From NCBI RefSeq assembly GCF_947179515.1, contig NC_067474.1, positions 88,797,324-88,861,323 of the forward strand: DNA of 64,000 nucleotides, in the 5' to 3' direction. This stretch comes from Apodemus sylvaticus (taxonomy: Eukaryota > Chordata > Mammalia > Rodentia > Muridae). Numbering within the stretch: position 1 is the first letter of the stretch; every line of letters begins with the position of its first letter. A model generated the notes under the pieces. The model had not been told where the DNA came from, made no database searches, and saw nothing but the letters and a program-made list of their open reading frames with translations. Positions 23,519-34,527 of the stretch are shown one piece after another. Position numbers and translations under genes: made by a program.

Positions 23519-23589
23519 TTTAAAAATTAACTGAACAATGTCATGATGTAGGTTAAGTTCCAGATCATTAAGTTCAGGGCTTCATATAT

Positions 23590-23655
23590 CCTTTTAGACA
23601 GATGGGGGTGGGGAGAGGGGGAGGAGGGGAGGAAGAAGGAGGAGGAAGGTGAAGA
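23590..23655. repeat. Purine-rich (GGA/GAA) tract
   Basis: Irregular G- and A-only run directly left of the target-site duplication of the next L1. Confidence 0.8.
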
Positions 23656-23671
23656 GAAGAGAGGATTTTTT
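23656..23671. repeat. Left target-site duplication of L1
   Basis: 'gaagagaggatttttt', identical to 25893-25908. On the minus strand (L1 sense) the uncut site reads TT/AAAAAA, which fits the L1 endonuclease preference. Confidence 0.93.
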
Positions 23672-25892
23672 TTTTATTATTCGATATAATTTATTTACAT
23701 TTCAAATGATTCCCCTTTTCTAGCCCCCCCCACTCCCCGAAAGTCCTGTAAGCCCCCTTCTCTTCCCCTGTCCTCCCACCTACCCCTTCCCACTTCCCCG
23801 TTCTGGTTTTGCCGAATACTGTTTCACTGAGTCTTTCCAGAACCAGGGGCCACTCCTCCTTTCTTCTTGTACCTCATTTGATGTGTGGGTTATTTTTTGG
23901 GTATTCCAGTTTTCTAGGTTAATATCCACTTATTAGTGAGTGCATACCATGATTCACCTTTTGAGTCTGGGTTACCTCACTTAGTATGAAATTCTCTAGC
24001 TCCATCCATTTGCCTAAGAATTTCATGAATTCATTGTTTCTAATGGCTGAATAGTACTCCATTGTGTAGATATACCACATTTTTTGCATCCACTCTTCTG
24101 TTGAGGGATACCTGGGTTCTTTCCAGCATCTGGTAATTATAAATAGGGCTGCTATGAACATAGTAGAGCATGTATCCTTATTACATGGTGGGGAGTCTTC
24201 TGGGTATATGCCCAGGAGTGGTATAGCAGGATCTTCTGGAAGTGAGGTGCCCAGTATTCGGAGGAACCTCCAGACTGCTTTCCAGAGTGGTTGTACCAAT
24301 TTGCAACCCCACCAGCAGTGGAGGAGTGTTCCTCTTTCTCCACACCCTCTCCAACACCTGTTGTCTCCTGAATTTTTAATCTTAGCCATTCTGACTGGTG
24401 TAAGATGAAATCTTAGGGTTGTTTTGATTTGCATTTCCCTAATGACTAATGAAGTTGAGCATTTTTTAAGATGCTTCTCCGCCATCCGAAGTTCTTCAGG
24501 TGAGAATTCTTTGTTTAACTCTGTACCCCATTTTTAATAGGGTTGTTCGGTTTTCTGGAGTCTAACTTCTTGAGTTCTTTATATATATTGGATATTAGCC
24601 CTCTATCTGATGTAGGATTGGTGAAGATCTTTTCCCAATTTGTTGGTTGCCGATCTGTCCTCTTGATGGTGTCCTTTGCCTTACAGAAACTCTGTAACCT
24701 TATGAGGTCCCATTTGTCAATTCTTGCTCTTAGAGCATACGCTATTGGTGTTCTGTTCAGAAACTTTCTCCCTGTACCGATGTCCTCAAGGGTCTTCCCC
24801 AGTTTCTTTTCTATTAGCTTCAGAGTGTCTGGCTTTATGTGGAGGTCCTTGATCCATTTGGATTTGAGCTTAGTACAAGGAGACAAGGATGGATCAATTC
24901 GCATTCTTCTGCATGCTGACCTCCAGTTGAAACAGCACCATTTGTTGAAAAGGCTATCTTTTTTCCATTGGATGTTTTCAGCCTCTTTGTCAAGGATCAA
25001 GTGGCCATAGGTGTGTGGGTTCATTTCTGGATCTTCAATCCTGTTCCATTGATCCTCCTGCCTGTCACTGTACCAATACCATGCAGTTTTTAACACTATT
25101 GCTCTGTAGTATTGCTTGAGGTCAGGGATACTGATTCCCCCAGATTTTCTTTTGTTGTTGAGAATAGTCTTAGCTATCCTGGGTTTTTTGTTGTTCCAGA
25201 TGAATTTGATAATTGCTCTTTCTAACTCTGTGAAGAATTGAGTTGGGGTTTTGATGGGTATTGCATTGAATCTGTATATTGCTTTTGGCAAAATGGCCAT
25301 TTTAACTATATTGATTCTACCAATCCATGAGCATGGGAGGTTTTCCCATTTTTTGAGGTCTTCTTCCATTTCCTTCTTCAGAGTCTTGAAGTTCTTGTCA
25401 TACAGATCTTTCACATGTTTGGTAAGAGTCACCCCAAGATACTTTATACTGTTTGTGGCTATTGTGAAGGGGGTCATTTCCCTAATTTCTTTCTCAGCCT
25501 GCTTATCCTTTGAGTATAGGAAGGCCACTGATTTGCTTGAGTTGATTTTATAACCTGCCACTTTGCTGAAGTTGTTTATCAGCTGTAGGAGCTCTCTAGT
25601 GGAGTTTTTTGGGTCACTTAGGTAGACTATCATGTCGTCTGCAAATAATGATAGTTTGACTTCTTCCTTTCCAATTTGTATCCCTTTGACCTCCTTATGT
25701 TGTCGAATTGCCCGAGCTAGTACCTCCAGTACAATATTGAAAAGATAAGGAGAAAGGGGGCAGCCTTGTCTGGTCCCTGATTTCAGTGGGATTGCTTCAA
25801 GTTTCTCTCCATTTAGTTTGATGCTGGTTACCGGTTTGCTGTATATTGCTTTTACTATGTTTAGGTATGGGCCTTGAATTCCTGTTCTCTCC
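23672..25892 (-). mobile_element. L1 LINE, 2.2 kb, 5' truncated, antisense
   Basis: A young-looking rat-type L1 in minus orientation. The + strand begins with a T run and 'attattcgatataatttatt', the reverse complement of the tail, then 3' UTR, then ORF2 up to the truncation point. It is flanked by a perfect 16-bp target-site duplication, so its borders are exact. It inserted into the A-rich 3' end of an older L1 whose 3' UTR continues at 25909-26285. It belongs to the same subfamily as the copies at 32.2, 45.6 and 46.9 kb. Confidence 0.97.
23919..25892 (-). pseudogene. L1 ORF2 fragment (reverse transcriptase to C terminus)
   Basis: ORF2 of L1 codes for an endonuclease/reverse transcriptase that copies L1 RNA into nicked DNA. 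Here the frame is open from the truncation point: 'LKSGTRQGCPLSPYLFNIVL' then 'LSLFADDMIVYL', so the catalytic FADD box of the reverse transcriptase is present. It continues open for about 370 codons after that Met to 'NNPIKNGVQS' and a stop at about 24515. One A is missing from the run at about 24533 (five instead of six), shifting the frame. A second open frame of 188 codons (24485-23919) resumes with 'MAEKHLKKCSTSL', contains the Cys-rich 'CWRGCGERG' and ends 'HSLISGY'. The endonuclease domain is absent, so it cannot be autonomous. Confidence 0.95.
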
Positions 25893-25908
25893 GAAGAGAG
25901 GATTTTTT
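25893..25908. repeat. Right target-site duplication of L1
   Basis: Second copy of the 16-bp duplication, immediately followed by 'aattcacatcac', which continues the older element. Confidence 0.93.
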
Positions 25909-26285
25909 AATTCACATCACATCCTACTCACTGCCCCCATCCCAGTCACCCCCCCACACACACACACACTCTCACACACAATCCTTCTCCCATACCCCCT
26001 CCCCTTCTCCTCTGAGTAGGTGTGGGTTCTTCAGCTTTCTGAGAGGCTAGGCACTTCCTCTCCTACTGAGGTCAGACAAGGCAGCCCAGCTAGAAGAACT
26101 TTTCCTAATAGCTGATAGCCCCCACTCCAGTTGTTCAGGACCCACATGAAGACCTACACATGTGCAGGGTGTCTAGGTCCAAACTGTTTATGTTCTTTGG
26201 TAGGTGATTCAGTCTCTAAAAGCCCCAAGGGTTCAGATTAGTGGATTCTGTTGATCTTCCTGTGGAGTTCTGTCTTTAGTATCTA
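25909..26285 (-). mobile_element. Old L1 (Lx-type) 3' UTR, antisense
   Basis: 'cccttctcctctgagtaggt', 'gaggtcagacaaggcagccc', 'agctagaagaacttttccta', 'ccagttgttcaggacccaca' and 'gatcttcctgtggagttctg' match the reverse complement of older murine L1 3' UTRs. It is the host of the younger L1 inserted at its 3' end. Confidence 0.8.
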
Positions 26286-26287
26286 CA

Positions 26288-26412
26288 AAGAAATCTGGTA
26301 TGGTGGTACATTGCTATAATCTTGGCACTTGGGAGGCTGAGGCATAAGGAAAAATATTTGAGCCTAATCTAGGATACATAGGGAAAGCATTTTCTCAACA
26401 GTAGTAACAACA
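26288..26412 (+). mobile_element. B1-like SINE, diverged, sense
   Basis: 'ctataatcttggcacttggg' and 'aggctgaggcataagg' give the B1/proto-B1 frame; the 3' half is diverged and runs into the purine tract. Confidence 0.75.
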
Positions 26413-26489
26413 AAAGCCAGAAAAAGATGAAGAGGAGAGGAGGGAGGAGAATGGGGAAAGAAATGGAGGTAGAGGAAAGAAGGGGAGTG

Positions 26490-26660
26490 AAGGAAAGGAA
26501 AGGAAAGGAAAGGAAAGGAAAGGAAAGGAAAGGAAAGGAAAGGAAAGGAAAGGAAAGGAAAGGAAAGGAAAGGAAAAGGAAAAGGAAAAGGAAAAGGAAA
26601 AGGAAAAGGAAAAGGAAAAGGAAAAGGAAAAGGAAAAGGAAAAGGAAAAGGAAAAGGAAA
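26490..26660. repeat. (AAAGG)n switching to (AAAAGG)n
   Basis: About 16 units of the pentamer AAAGG (26490-26571) change abruptly into about 14 units of the hexamer AAAAGG (26572-26658) with no mixed zone. All open frames across it (poly Lys-Arg or poly Phe-Pro-Leu) are by-products. Confidence 0.95.
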
Positions 26661-27669
26661 GGGGGAGAAACAAAAGAACTGGGAAACAGCTCTAGGAAAC
26701 AATACTCTTTAGAACTCCTTGCAGGGCATGTTAACACAAAAGTAAAATTCCAACTTGCAGCATCTTGGTATACAAAATGAGACCCTATACCAACAAACCA
26801 AAGTAAACAAACAAACAAAGGACTTCATAGAGGAGGGCTTATTTCTTTTTCAATCACACCTCGATGGCCATTCCACCAACCATTTAACCATGTGTTAAGG
26901 ATGCAGGTAATGCTTTCTAATAGGGATTATTTAGAGTGCAAAATGAAACAACTCTACACTGGCTGGTCTAAGCAAAGTAAATCCCCAGGGAGATTCAGAT
27001 GCTAACAGAGCACATTATAAACAGGAACTGTGAAAATCGACACAAATTATTGCGAATCATCTTAAAAGAATGACTTCCTAATGCATTCTAGAGCTGGCAC
27101 AGCAAACCACCCAGAAGCTGTGGTGTTCTTCCTCATACATTCATTGAGCACCTACTTGGAGGCTGCCATTCAGCAGTTAGTACAAAGACGTTGAGCCTCC
27201 TTGAAATTTCCAGGTAGTTAAATATATTTCAGCGGAAACTGTGCCTCCCACTCAAGCTTCAGCAATCGCATATAAACATGGTTGTTTCAATCAGACTTCT
27301 CATTGACATAACTTTACAAAGAGCTGTGAGTCAGAGCATAGAAACTCTTGTCTCCTTTCTGCAGTTAAGTGCCTGTGAGGAATCAAATAAGAACTGAATT
27401 CTTGGTTTATGTGTGAAGGTGGACACAGCAGCTCAACTCCGCATTCCTGACATTATGAGGATTCATAATACTCAAAGGGAATGCAGCACTGGGCTTGAAT
27501 ATAGATGCTGATTAAAGTCCTATGCGTTTTAATAAAACATTTGTGTTACCTCCTATGTAATTGATCTCTCAAATTTTGTTCATTTCAAAATGAACACACT
27601 TGGTTGTTTAGGCCATGAGGCATTACTAGCCCTTTGGTGGCAGTGATTTCAAAGGTTTCTGTGACCCTT
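26661..27669. other. Unique sequence
   Basis: Mostly unique DNA. It contains the second copy of the 81-bp shared segment, and a weak ancient MIR/L2-like stretch near 27140-27200 ('cattcattgagcacctactt'). Confidence 0.45.
26979..27059 (+). repeat. 81-bp segment shared with 23253-23333
   Basis: Starts 'aaatccccagggag' and ends 'ttattgcgaatca'. It differs from the other copy at four positions, and at all four this copy has A. Its flanks look like ordinary unique DNA with no target-site duplication, so it may be the source of the inserted copy. Confidence 0.9.
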
Positions 27670-27953
27670 TACAGCAGTGGTTCTCACTGTGGGTCGCAAT
27701 CCTTTTGGGGGTAAGATCACCCTTTCACAAGGGTTGTCTAAGACCACTAGAAAACACAGATATTTATACTACAGTTAAAGTTATGTAATTGTAGTTATGA
27801 AGAAACAACAAAATAGTTTTATGACTAGAGGTCACCACAATGGGACTTTCGGGGAGTGGGGGGCCAGAAAATTGGAAATCATTTGAAATGTAAATAAAAA
27901 ATATATCGGGGAGGGGGAGTCTCACTGTTGGGAAGGTTGAGAACCACTTCTTT
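27670..27953 (+). mobile_element. URR1-like hAT-Charlie element, interrupted
   Basis: 'cagtggttctcactgtgggt' and 'ttgggaaggttgagaaccac' are the inverted ends; the interior 'ctttcacaagggttgtctaa', 'gaccactagaaaacacagat' is a good match to the family. Between 27841 and 27908 it is replaced by a piece of L1 tail. Confidence 0.85.
27841..27908 (+). mobile_element. L1 3' UTR tail nested in the DNA transposon
   Basis: 'gggactttcggggagtgggg', 'gccagaaaattggaaatcat', 'ttgaaatgtaaataaaaaat' and 'atatcg' are the last bases of the young L1 3' UTR as seen at 46.1 kb. It stops at 'atatcg' with no poly(A) tail. Confidence 0.9.
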
Positions 27954-27959
27954 AAAGGC

Positions 27960-30330
27960 TTCCTAGAGGTGTAGGCCATGATTGGTTTGAAAAAGAATCT
28001 TTGGATACATCTACATATTTATTAAAGAGAACTACCTCAGGGTATACCTTTGGAGACTTTCTGCTTTTATCTGAGGAGACCAGGAATTGGACAGTTTGTA
28101 AGACACAAACACTAAATATGTAGCCCAGCGATAAAGAAAAAGGAAGGGGACAATCAAGTTAAGAGGCACCAGCAGAGGAAGACGGTGTTACCTCCCCAGC
28201 TCTGATGTCTTTAATGTTACCAAAGGAGACTCCTGCTCCCATCCTCCAAGAAATGAAACTTGGGAGTCATGGAGCTCAAAAAGCTTTAATGAAAATGTGG
28301 CTGCCTTTCCAATCAAGACAGTACAGTCAATACTGTCAGTTTCAATTAACGTCTAGCCTTCATGTTTAGATGCACTTTGTAATGAATAGCCATTACTCTT
28401 ATTTACCTTAGCAGCATTCCACAGAGAAATCCTCCCACTTAATTACACTTTTAATACCCACTCTCCCACCCACACACACACACATAGCCAGTGACTGGTA
28501 TGTGACCCCAGTCAATCCGGGAAAGATTTTTCTCAGACTCAAAAAAACAAAACAGGATACTTTGAGATGGTTCATTAAGGAGTGGCACTTAAGAGGAGCC
28601 GGGCCACTTCAATGTGAACCTCTGTCCCAAACTTAAATAAAACAGAACCCCCAAACAAACAGACTGTTTTTTTTTAACTTTCAAGCCCCAAATTTCCACT
28701 ATACTGAAACAAATATTAACAGAATTCTTTTAGAAATTTAAAATAACTGATGGGTGCACAAATAGTAAGTAAATATTGACATCTGTGAGTTTGCACACTT
28801 CACAAACATGCTGTCCTGGGACCAGTGTTCAGAGTTCCAGACAGAAGACAGCCATCCTCACTCCGTTTGCTTCTCCCTATTCAGATAAGTGCTCATGTGC
28901 ATCAGGTATCTAGTAGCTGGCATCAAATGCATGCTAACTCTGTTTCTTGGCTCCCTGGATCAAAAAATAAAAACTATAAGAATTTTTTAAAGACAACGGA
29001 TTCTTATTTTGCTTCCTATGAACAATTCAGTCTTTCTCTAAACTGACCAAAGTATGTTCTGTCAGAAAACTACACTACTAAAAAGCTGCATAAATGTATG
29101 AGAATGCTCTGGGTCACATTAGATTTTTATAGACATCATAGAACATAAAAAAAATGCTTAATCTAATTTCTTCATCTGCCAACTTAGTATATAAGTAAGT
29201 AAAAAAAAGAAATTTTAATGGATTAGAAATAATACATCTGAAACATAACATCTACATGTCAAACTACTCTCTGCTTGCTTGGCAGTATCTCTCTTGCCCG
29301 TCTCACAAGTACATGGTAACAGGAGGTGCCTTCCAGTAACCTTCCAGTCACAAATGTTCAGATGAATCAAGAGAGAAATGTCAATGATAGCGAGTGTCAA
29401 TTCAAATAGCTACTACTTCATCTCCTTCGCTATATACAATAAGTTAAAATTTTTCACATCATCTATGAGAATTGAAATAGGTGCTTAGGTAGTTATTTCA
29501 CTGATATTTAGAAAATATTTGTGCATTCTGAGAATGTTTTAATCATTTTGATGTTGTGTAATAAGGGTCACTCATTACCCCTATATCTCCTTAATGATAT
29601 TAAATAATGGCACTATCCAGTATGTGTCATGATATTTATCATCCCGAGTCTCAGTTTTAGCCCCTTTGTGATTGTATTATCACAATTCTCTATAAACAAT
29701 GTTAACATTCTACAGAGAAAGACGGGGTGTGAAGTAAATACCTAAATAAGATAATTCTGTAAGTGATACTCTAAATATAAGCCGAATGAGTATGAAAACT
29801 CCTACATTCTATTTATTGTTCTTATTCTATTCTATTGTGAATAGAACCTTCAGTTCTATTTCACAAGTGGTACCAGTTGTATCAGTGGTAAAAATTATTT
29901 ATTATATGATTGAGATTTGCTAGCTCAACCGGGGAGAAAAGCAGATACTATATTAAAGGGCTGACAGAACTAAAGAACCCTTCTGGAGAGGGCTGTCATG
30001 TAACCTCTAAAACTATAAAACAAGAAAGACTAACCTATTGAAATGGTCAGTAATTATTCTTTTCTAATTAGAATGCCATCTTGGATTCATTGTCCTTATC
30101 CAACTGGCTGCTTGCATCATGTACCTACTTTTATGACCTAAGAGAAAGGTCCTCTCACATCAGGAGAAAAAAGGGTAATTGCACCAGTAACTGGAAGACC
30201 TCAACCCATCAACCCATTCCCAGAATTGCCCATCTCATCCACCCACTTCAGTCATCAAAAATCTTCCTCTCACTATAGTTCACACTGAAGCTATTCAAAA
30301 TTCAAAATTACATGGTATTAGGATTTCATA
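27960..30330. other. Unique intergenic sequence
   Basis: About 2.4 kb with no recognisable young repeat, exon or RNA gene. It contains a short CA-rich stretch at about 28470 and A-rich runs. Short open frames here lack support. Confidence 0.45.
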
Positions 30331-30331
30331 T

Positions 30332-30369
30332 TCTCCGTCTCCCTTCCCCTCCCCCTTCCCCTCCTTCTG

Positions 30370-30405
<36 letters not shown>

Positions 30406-30412
30406 TCTCTGC
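30332..30412. repeat. Pyrimidine tract: (CCCTT), (TCTGTC)n and (CT)n
   Basis: C/T-rich run ending in a clean CT microsatellite at about 30388-30411. Confidence 0.93.
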
Positions 30413-32153
30413 CATATCCTCTAGGAATATGTACTTCCTCCTAGTATGTCTCTCTATTCTTTCCCCAAATTACTCCAATCTGAAAACAATAGGTTGAGGT
30501 CTCCATCTCTGTTTTGTATCTTAAGACTTCCCTCTCTTTCACCTCTACCACACTCTCACTGTGATTTGAGACCTTTGAGACCTCTAACTTTTTCAGTCCT
30601 CTGTATCCATAGACTCACAAGAATTACTTGAGACAGCTTTTCTCCTGTTCTGAGGATGTCAGTTCACAGAGCACAATGGTGAAGAACGTGTAGAGATGTC
30701 TGTTTCATGACATGGTGCCCACAAGAGTCCCAGGACTGTTTCTTTGTTTTATTTCATTAACAACAGTAGGATAAAAGGTCTGTCTAGCCAAGCCTAACTA
30801 CCACATGACAGAATATTCACAGCCCCTTCTAAAGATATCTTCTACTTCAAAAGACAAAAAGAGAAAATTCAAAAATAAAAGTTAAAAAAGAGACAGACAA
30901 GTGAAGTAACTATAAATGTTTGGGTGCCTGAGAGAAATCTGGGTGTATCTGTAAACAGGCTACACTGAGTACATGACATTCCCAAACGCACCAAGCATTT
31001 CCAACAGCATAGTCTAATTCTCCTTCCTTCCTTCCAAGGAGATTTATAGATCCTAAAACTACAGGCATCTATGCAGGAAATGATAGTACCCAAGAGATAG
31101 CACATAGCAGTTAGATGATCTTGGAGAATCTATTACTTTCAATTTCAGCTTTCTCATATGGTAAGTGATCATTAAGAAAGTGTAAAGGGCTAAGTGAGTA
31201 TTTTTTGTGATGTAACTGACAAGCCTTGGATTTACTACTGCCTTTCATAGCTACACTTTTACTTTTACACAGGTAGACACACACACAAAGTGTTTGTTTT
31301 GTGAAAAAAAAATCACTAGTTTCGTTTGAACAAACACCTCAAACAATAATAATATTATTAATATCATCATCAGAATCATTATTATTGTTATTATTATTAT
31401 AGATTTATCTCATAATTTACTTGAAATAATGGACTACTTATATTAAATTACAAAATCAAATGGAATTAAATTTTGCCAGTCAGAAAACTGAATTGAGACT
31501 TCATTTACAGAGCATACCCTTTTTAGATCCTATTAACAACTACAATTGCATTAGCTTTAACCTTTGAGTTCCTTGCATTCATATTAATATTATAAAAATA
31601 GGATGTATTTTATATCCCTATTCATGAGAATGATTTTAATGGATAAAGAGAAAAAAATACCAAATGCCAGAGAATACTAGCAAAAATATTTATGGCTAAA
31701 ATATTTTTCAAAACATAAACCAGAACTGTTCTTTTATGTTTAATTGATTTCACTCTTTAATTTTGATATACATTTTTCCTCTTCCTAATATAGCTACAGA
31801 TGTGTATAAAAGAGCTATTCTTATTGTTGAGGTGCCTGGCATGAATTTCCTTTAGTTTAGAATATTTTATCTCTACTGATTTCTAAGTTAAAGAACTTTA
31901 TCATTGGCCACATTTTAGTTCACTGAAGAGTAAGTAAAATATGGTCCCTTCTGTTGAACGTTCAAAGTATGATGAAGAAGACACATGAATAAACCCATAA
32001 AACCCATGTAAATGCATGGTAGCTTCAGAGATGGCTGAAGGGACTCTGAGGCATGGCTTCATCCCAGGCCTTCCAGGTATGAAAGAAAACCTTGATGATG
32101 ATATCTGACCAAATTTTGTCTTCTGTTTCTGTTTTAACACAGTGAGTTGGAGG
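30413..32153. other. Unique intergenic sequence
   Basis: AT-rich unique DNA. An imperfect (ATT)n run lies at about 31343-31402. No gene or interspersed repeat is recognised. Confidence 0.45.
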
Positions 32154-32169
32154 AAAAAAGAAAAGAGAC
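32154..32169. repeat. Left target-site duplication of L1
   Basis: 'aaaaaagaaaagagac', repeated at 33116-33131 directly after the poly(A) tail. Confidence 0.88.
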
Positions 32170-33115
32170 AGATAGAGGGCTAATATCCAATATATATAAA
32201 GAACTCAAGAAGTTAGACTCCAGAAAACCAAACAACCCTATTAAAAATGGGGTACAGAGTTAAACAAAGAATTCTCACCTGAAGAACTTCGGATGGCGGA
32301 GAAGCATCTTAAAAAATGCTCAACTTCATTAGTCATTAGGGAAATGCAAATCAAAACAACACTAAGATTTCATCTTACACCAGTCAGAATGGCTAAGATT
32401 AAAAATTCAGGAGACAGCAGGTTTTGGAGAGGGTGTGGAGAAAGAGGAACACTCTTCCACTGCTGGTGGGATTGCAAATTGGTACAACCACTCTGGAAAT
32501 CAGTCTGGCGGTTCCTCCGAAAACTGGGCACCTCACTTCCAGAAGATCCTGCTATACCACTCCTGGGCATATACCCAGAAGACTCCCCACCATGTAATAA
32601 GGATACATGTTCTACTATGTTCATAGCAGCCCTATTTATAATTGCCAGATGCTGGAAAGAACCCAGGTATCCCTCAACAGAAGAGTGGATGCAAAAAATG
32701 TGGTATATCTACACAATGGAGTACTATTCAGCCATTAGAAACAACGAATTCATGAAATTCTTAGGCAAATGGATGGAGCTAGAGAATATCATACTCAGTG
32801 AGGTAACCCAGACTCAAAAGGTGAATCATGGTATGCACTCACTAATAAGTGGATAGTAACCTAGAAAACTGGAATACCCAAAACATAATCCACACATCAA
32901 ATGAGGTACAAGAAGAAAGGAGGAGTGGCCCCTGGTTCTGGAAAGACTCAGTGAAACAGTATTCAGCAAAACCAGAACGGGGAAGTGGGAAGGGGTGGGT
33001 GGGAGGACAGGGGAAGAGAAGGGGGCTTACGGGACTTTCGGGGAGTGGGGGGGCTAGAAAAGGGGAAATCATTTGAAATGTAAATAAATTATATCGAATA
33101 AAAAAAATTAAAAAA
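32170..33115 (+). mobile_element. L1 LINE, ORF2 end plus 3' UTR, sense
   Basis: Young rat-type L1 truncated to the last part of ORF2. It starts 'agatagagggctaatatcca' and ends 'ataaattatatcgaataaaa' plus poly(A), with a 16-bp target-site duplication. ORF2 is open over 187 codons (32293-32856): 'MAEKHLKKCSTSL', Cys-rich 'FWRGCGERG', 'PEDPAIPLLGIYP', 'MEYYSAIRNNEF', ending 'HSLISG' one codon early. Like the copy at 23.7-25.9 kb it has five rather than six A at 'ctattaaaaatgggg', which shifts the upstream frame. Confidence 0.97.
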
Positions 33116-33131
33116 AAAAAAGAAAAGAGAC
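33116..33131. repeat. Right target-site duplication of L1
   Basis: Second copy of 'aaaaaagaaaagagac'; its left edge merges with the poly(A) tail, so the exact start is uncertain by a few bases. Confidence 0.85.
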
Positions 33132-33284
33132 TCTGTATCTCTATTAGAAGAAACTTTTGTCTGTTCCTTTCATAGGACCTGAGCCACAAGGCCAATGTTG
33201 TTAGCTCAGAACCCATTCTTACCATCTAGAAATATAAGAAGAAAAAGGGAAACTAATTAAGATGCTGTCTACTCAATGCCTTGT

Positions 33285-33430
33285 GGCTATTCAATTTCAT
33301 AACAATTATATGAGATGGGTATGATCCAAATTATAGTAGAGAAACTGATGTTTAGTAAATTGAGTAGCTCAAGCCCACAAAGCAAGTTAGAGGGTAGCTG
33401 ACAATTACAGAAGATGACTATAGAACTCAA
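33285..33430 (+). mobile_element. MIR SINE, sense
   Basis: 'aattatatgagatgggtatg', 'gtagagaaactgatgtttag' and 'tagctcaagcccacaaagca' follow the MIR consensus order, at high divergence. Confidence 0.7.
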
Positions 33431-34495
33431 TTGTAACACAAAGAAAAGCCATTACGTAAATAGAAACAGAGACATGCTTTGGATGTCCAAACTATGATTT
33501 ACAGCATATATTTTTTGTGGTTATTTTTGGAGATAACCGGGACATCTTTGTGTGCACATAAATATCACATTTTCAAAGACTTTCAAAAAGTATTGCCAGT
33601 AAATTAGTTTCGAATTCCAAACCACAACTGTCTTCTGATTTTGTTAAAACAGAGAACCTATGTTCATGTGTAATGAACATATTCTAAGCAACAATCACTT
33701 TCATTCCAGAGATATAAATAGTCCCTGACACACTGAAATAAAATCATCTTAATGTTTTGTGAGTTGTGTAGAATCCAAAGTTCATGATGTGAGACTATGT
33801 GACAATATTAGTAAGTACTGACAAAGCCCAAAGAGTACTGAATTTTATCTGTAGAACCATAGTAGATTTCCATCTTGACTTAAGAATGGCATGATCACTG
33901 GCCTGTACTAAGCAATTGTGAAGCTTACAATTTCTTACATCACATATATTTAAGTGTGTTTTAATGGAAAAGATTTGTGGATCACTATATTAAAAATATT
34001 TTAAAATCATTTTGCCCGTGTTCAGTATCCAAACCTGCTCTTTCCATATGTCTTCTGTGCTGAGATGTACTATAAAGGTATCAGAAATACATTCCCACTG
34101 ATATAACCTAGTCCATGGAAACAAAAACCCAATTCTGTCACCAGTGTAATAACTAGGACAACCAGAATGCAAGAACAACCAGGAATTGTCTTTGTTCCAT
34201 CACAATTACAGTGATAAAAATATTTATGGTAAAGGAATAGCTGCTGACACGGAGAGAAGTGGGAAGTCCAGTTTTAAAGCTGATGAAAATAGAAGCTGTG
34301 AGATTTCACAGACCATAGCTTATCTGAAGATATGAGCCAGTGCACCTACCCAGTCAGTACTAATGAACACTATAATCACTGTAATCAAACAAACAAAGCA
34401 ACTGCACATTAGGAGAGATTGAACTATTATTCAGAAAGTCTCACTAGATCTCTACATGGGTAGTTTTATTTGTGAATGGTTAATAAAGTTAGAAT
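33431..34495. other. Unique intergenic sequence
   Basis: No recognisable gene or repeat. Confidence 0.45.
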
Positions 34496-34498
34496 TGC

Positions 34499-34527
34499 TT
34501 TGTTTTGTTTTGTTTTGTTTTGTTTAA
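34499..34527. repeat. (TTTTG)n microsatellite
   Basis: Five to six TTTTG units. Confidence 0.92.

Noticed and set aside
24515..25633. 372-codon open frame as a possible host gene
   Set aside because: Its protein is L1 ORF2 (reverse transcriptase FADD box and C-terminal region) within an insertion bounded by target-site duplications.
26364..26818. Open frames of 92-149 codons rich in Phe/Pro or Lys/Arg
   Set aside because: Direct translation of the AAAGG/AAAAGG repeat in several frames on both strands; no gene features.
32293..32856. 187-codon open frame as a gene
   Set aside because: C-terminal part of L1 ORF2 in a truncated L1 with its own target-site duplication.
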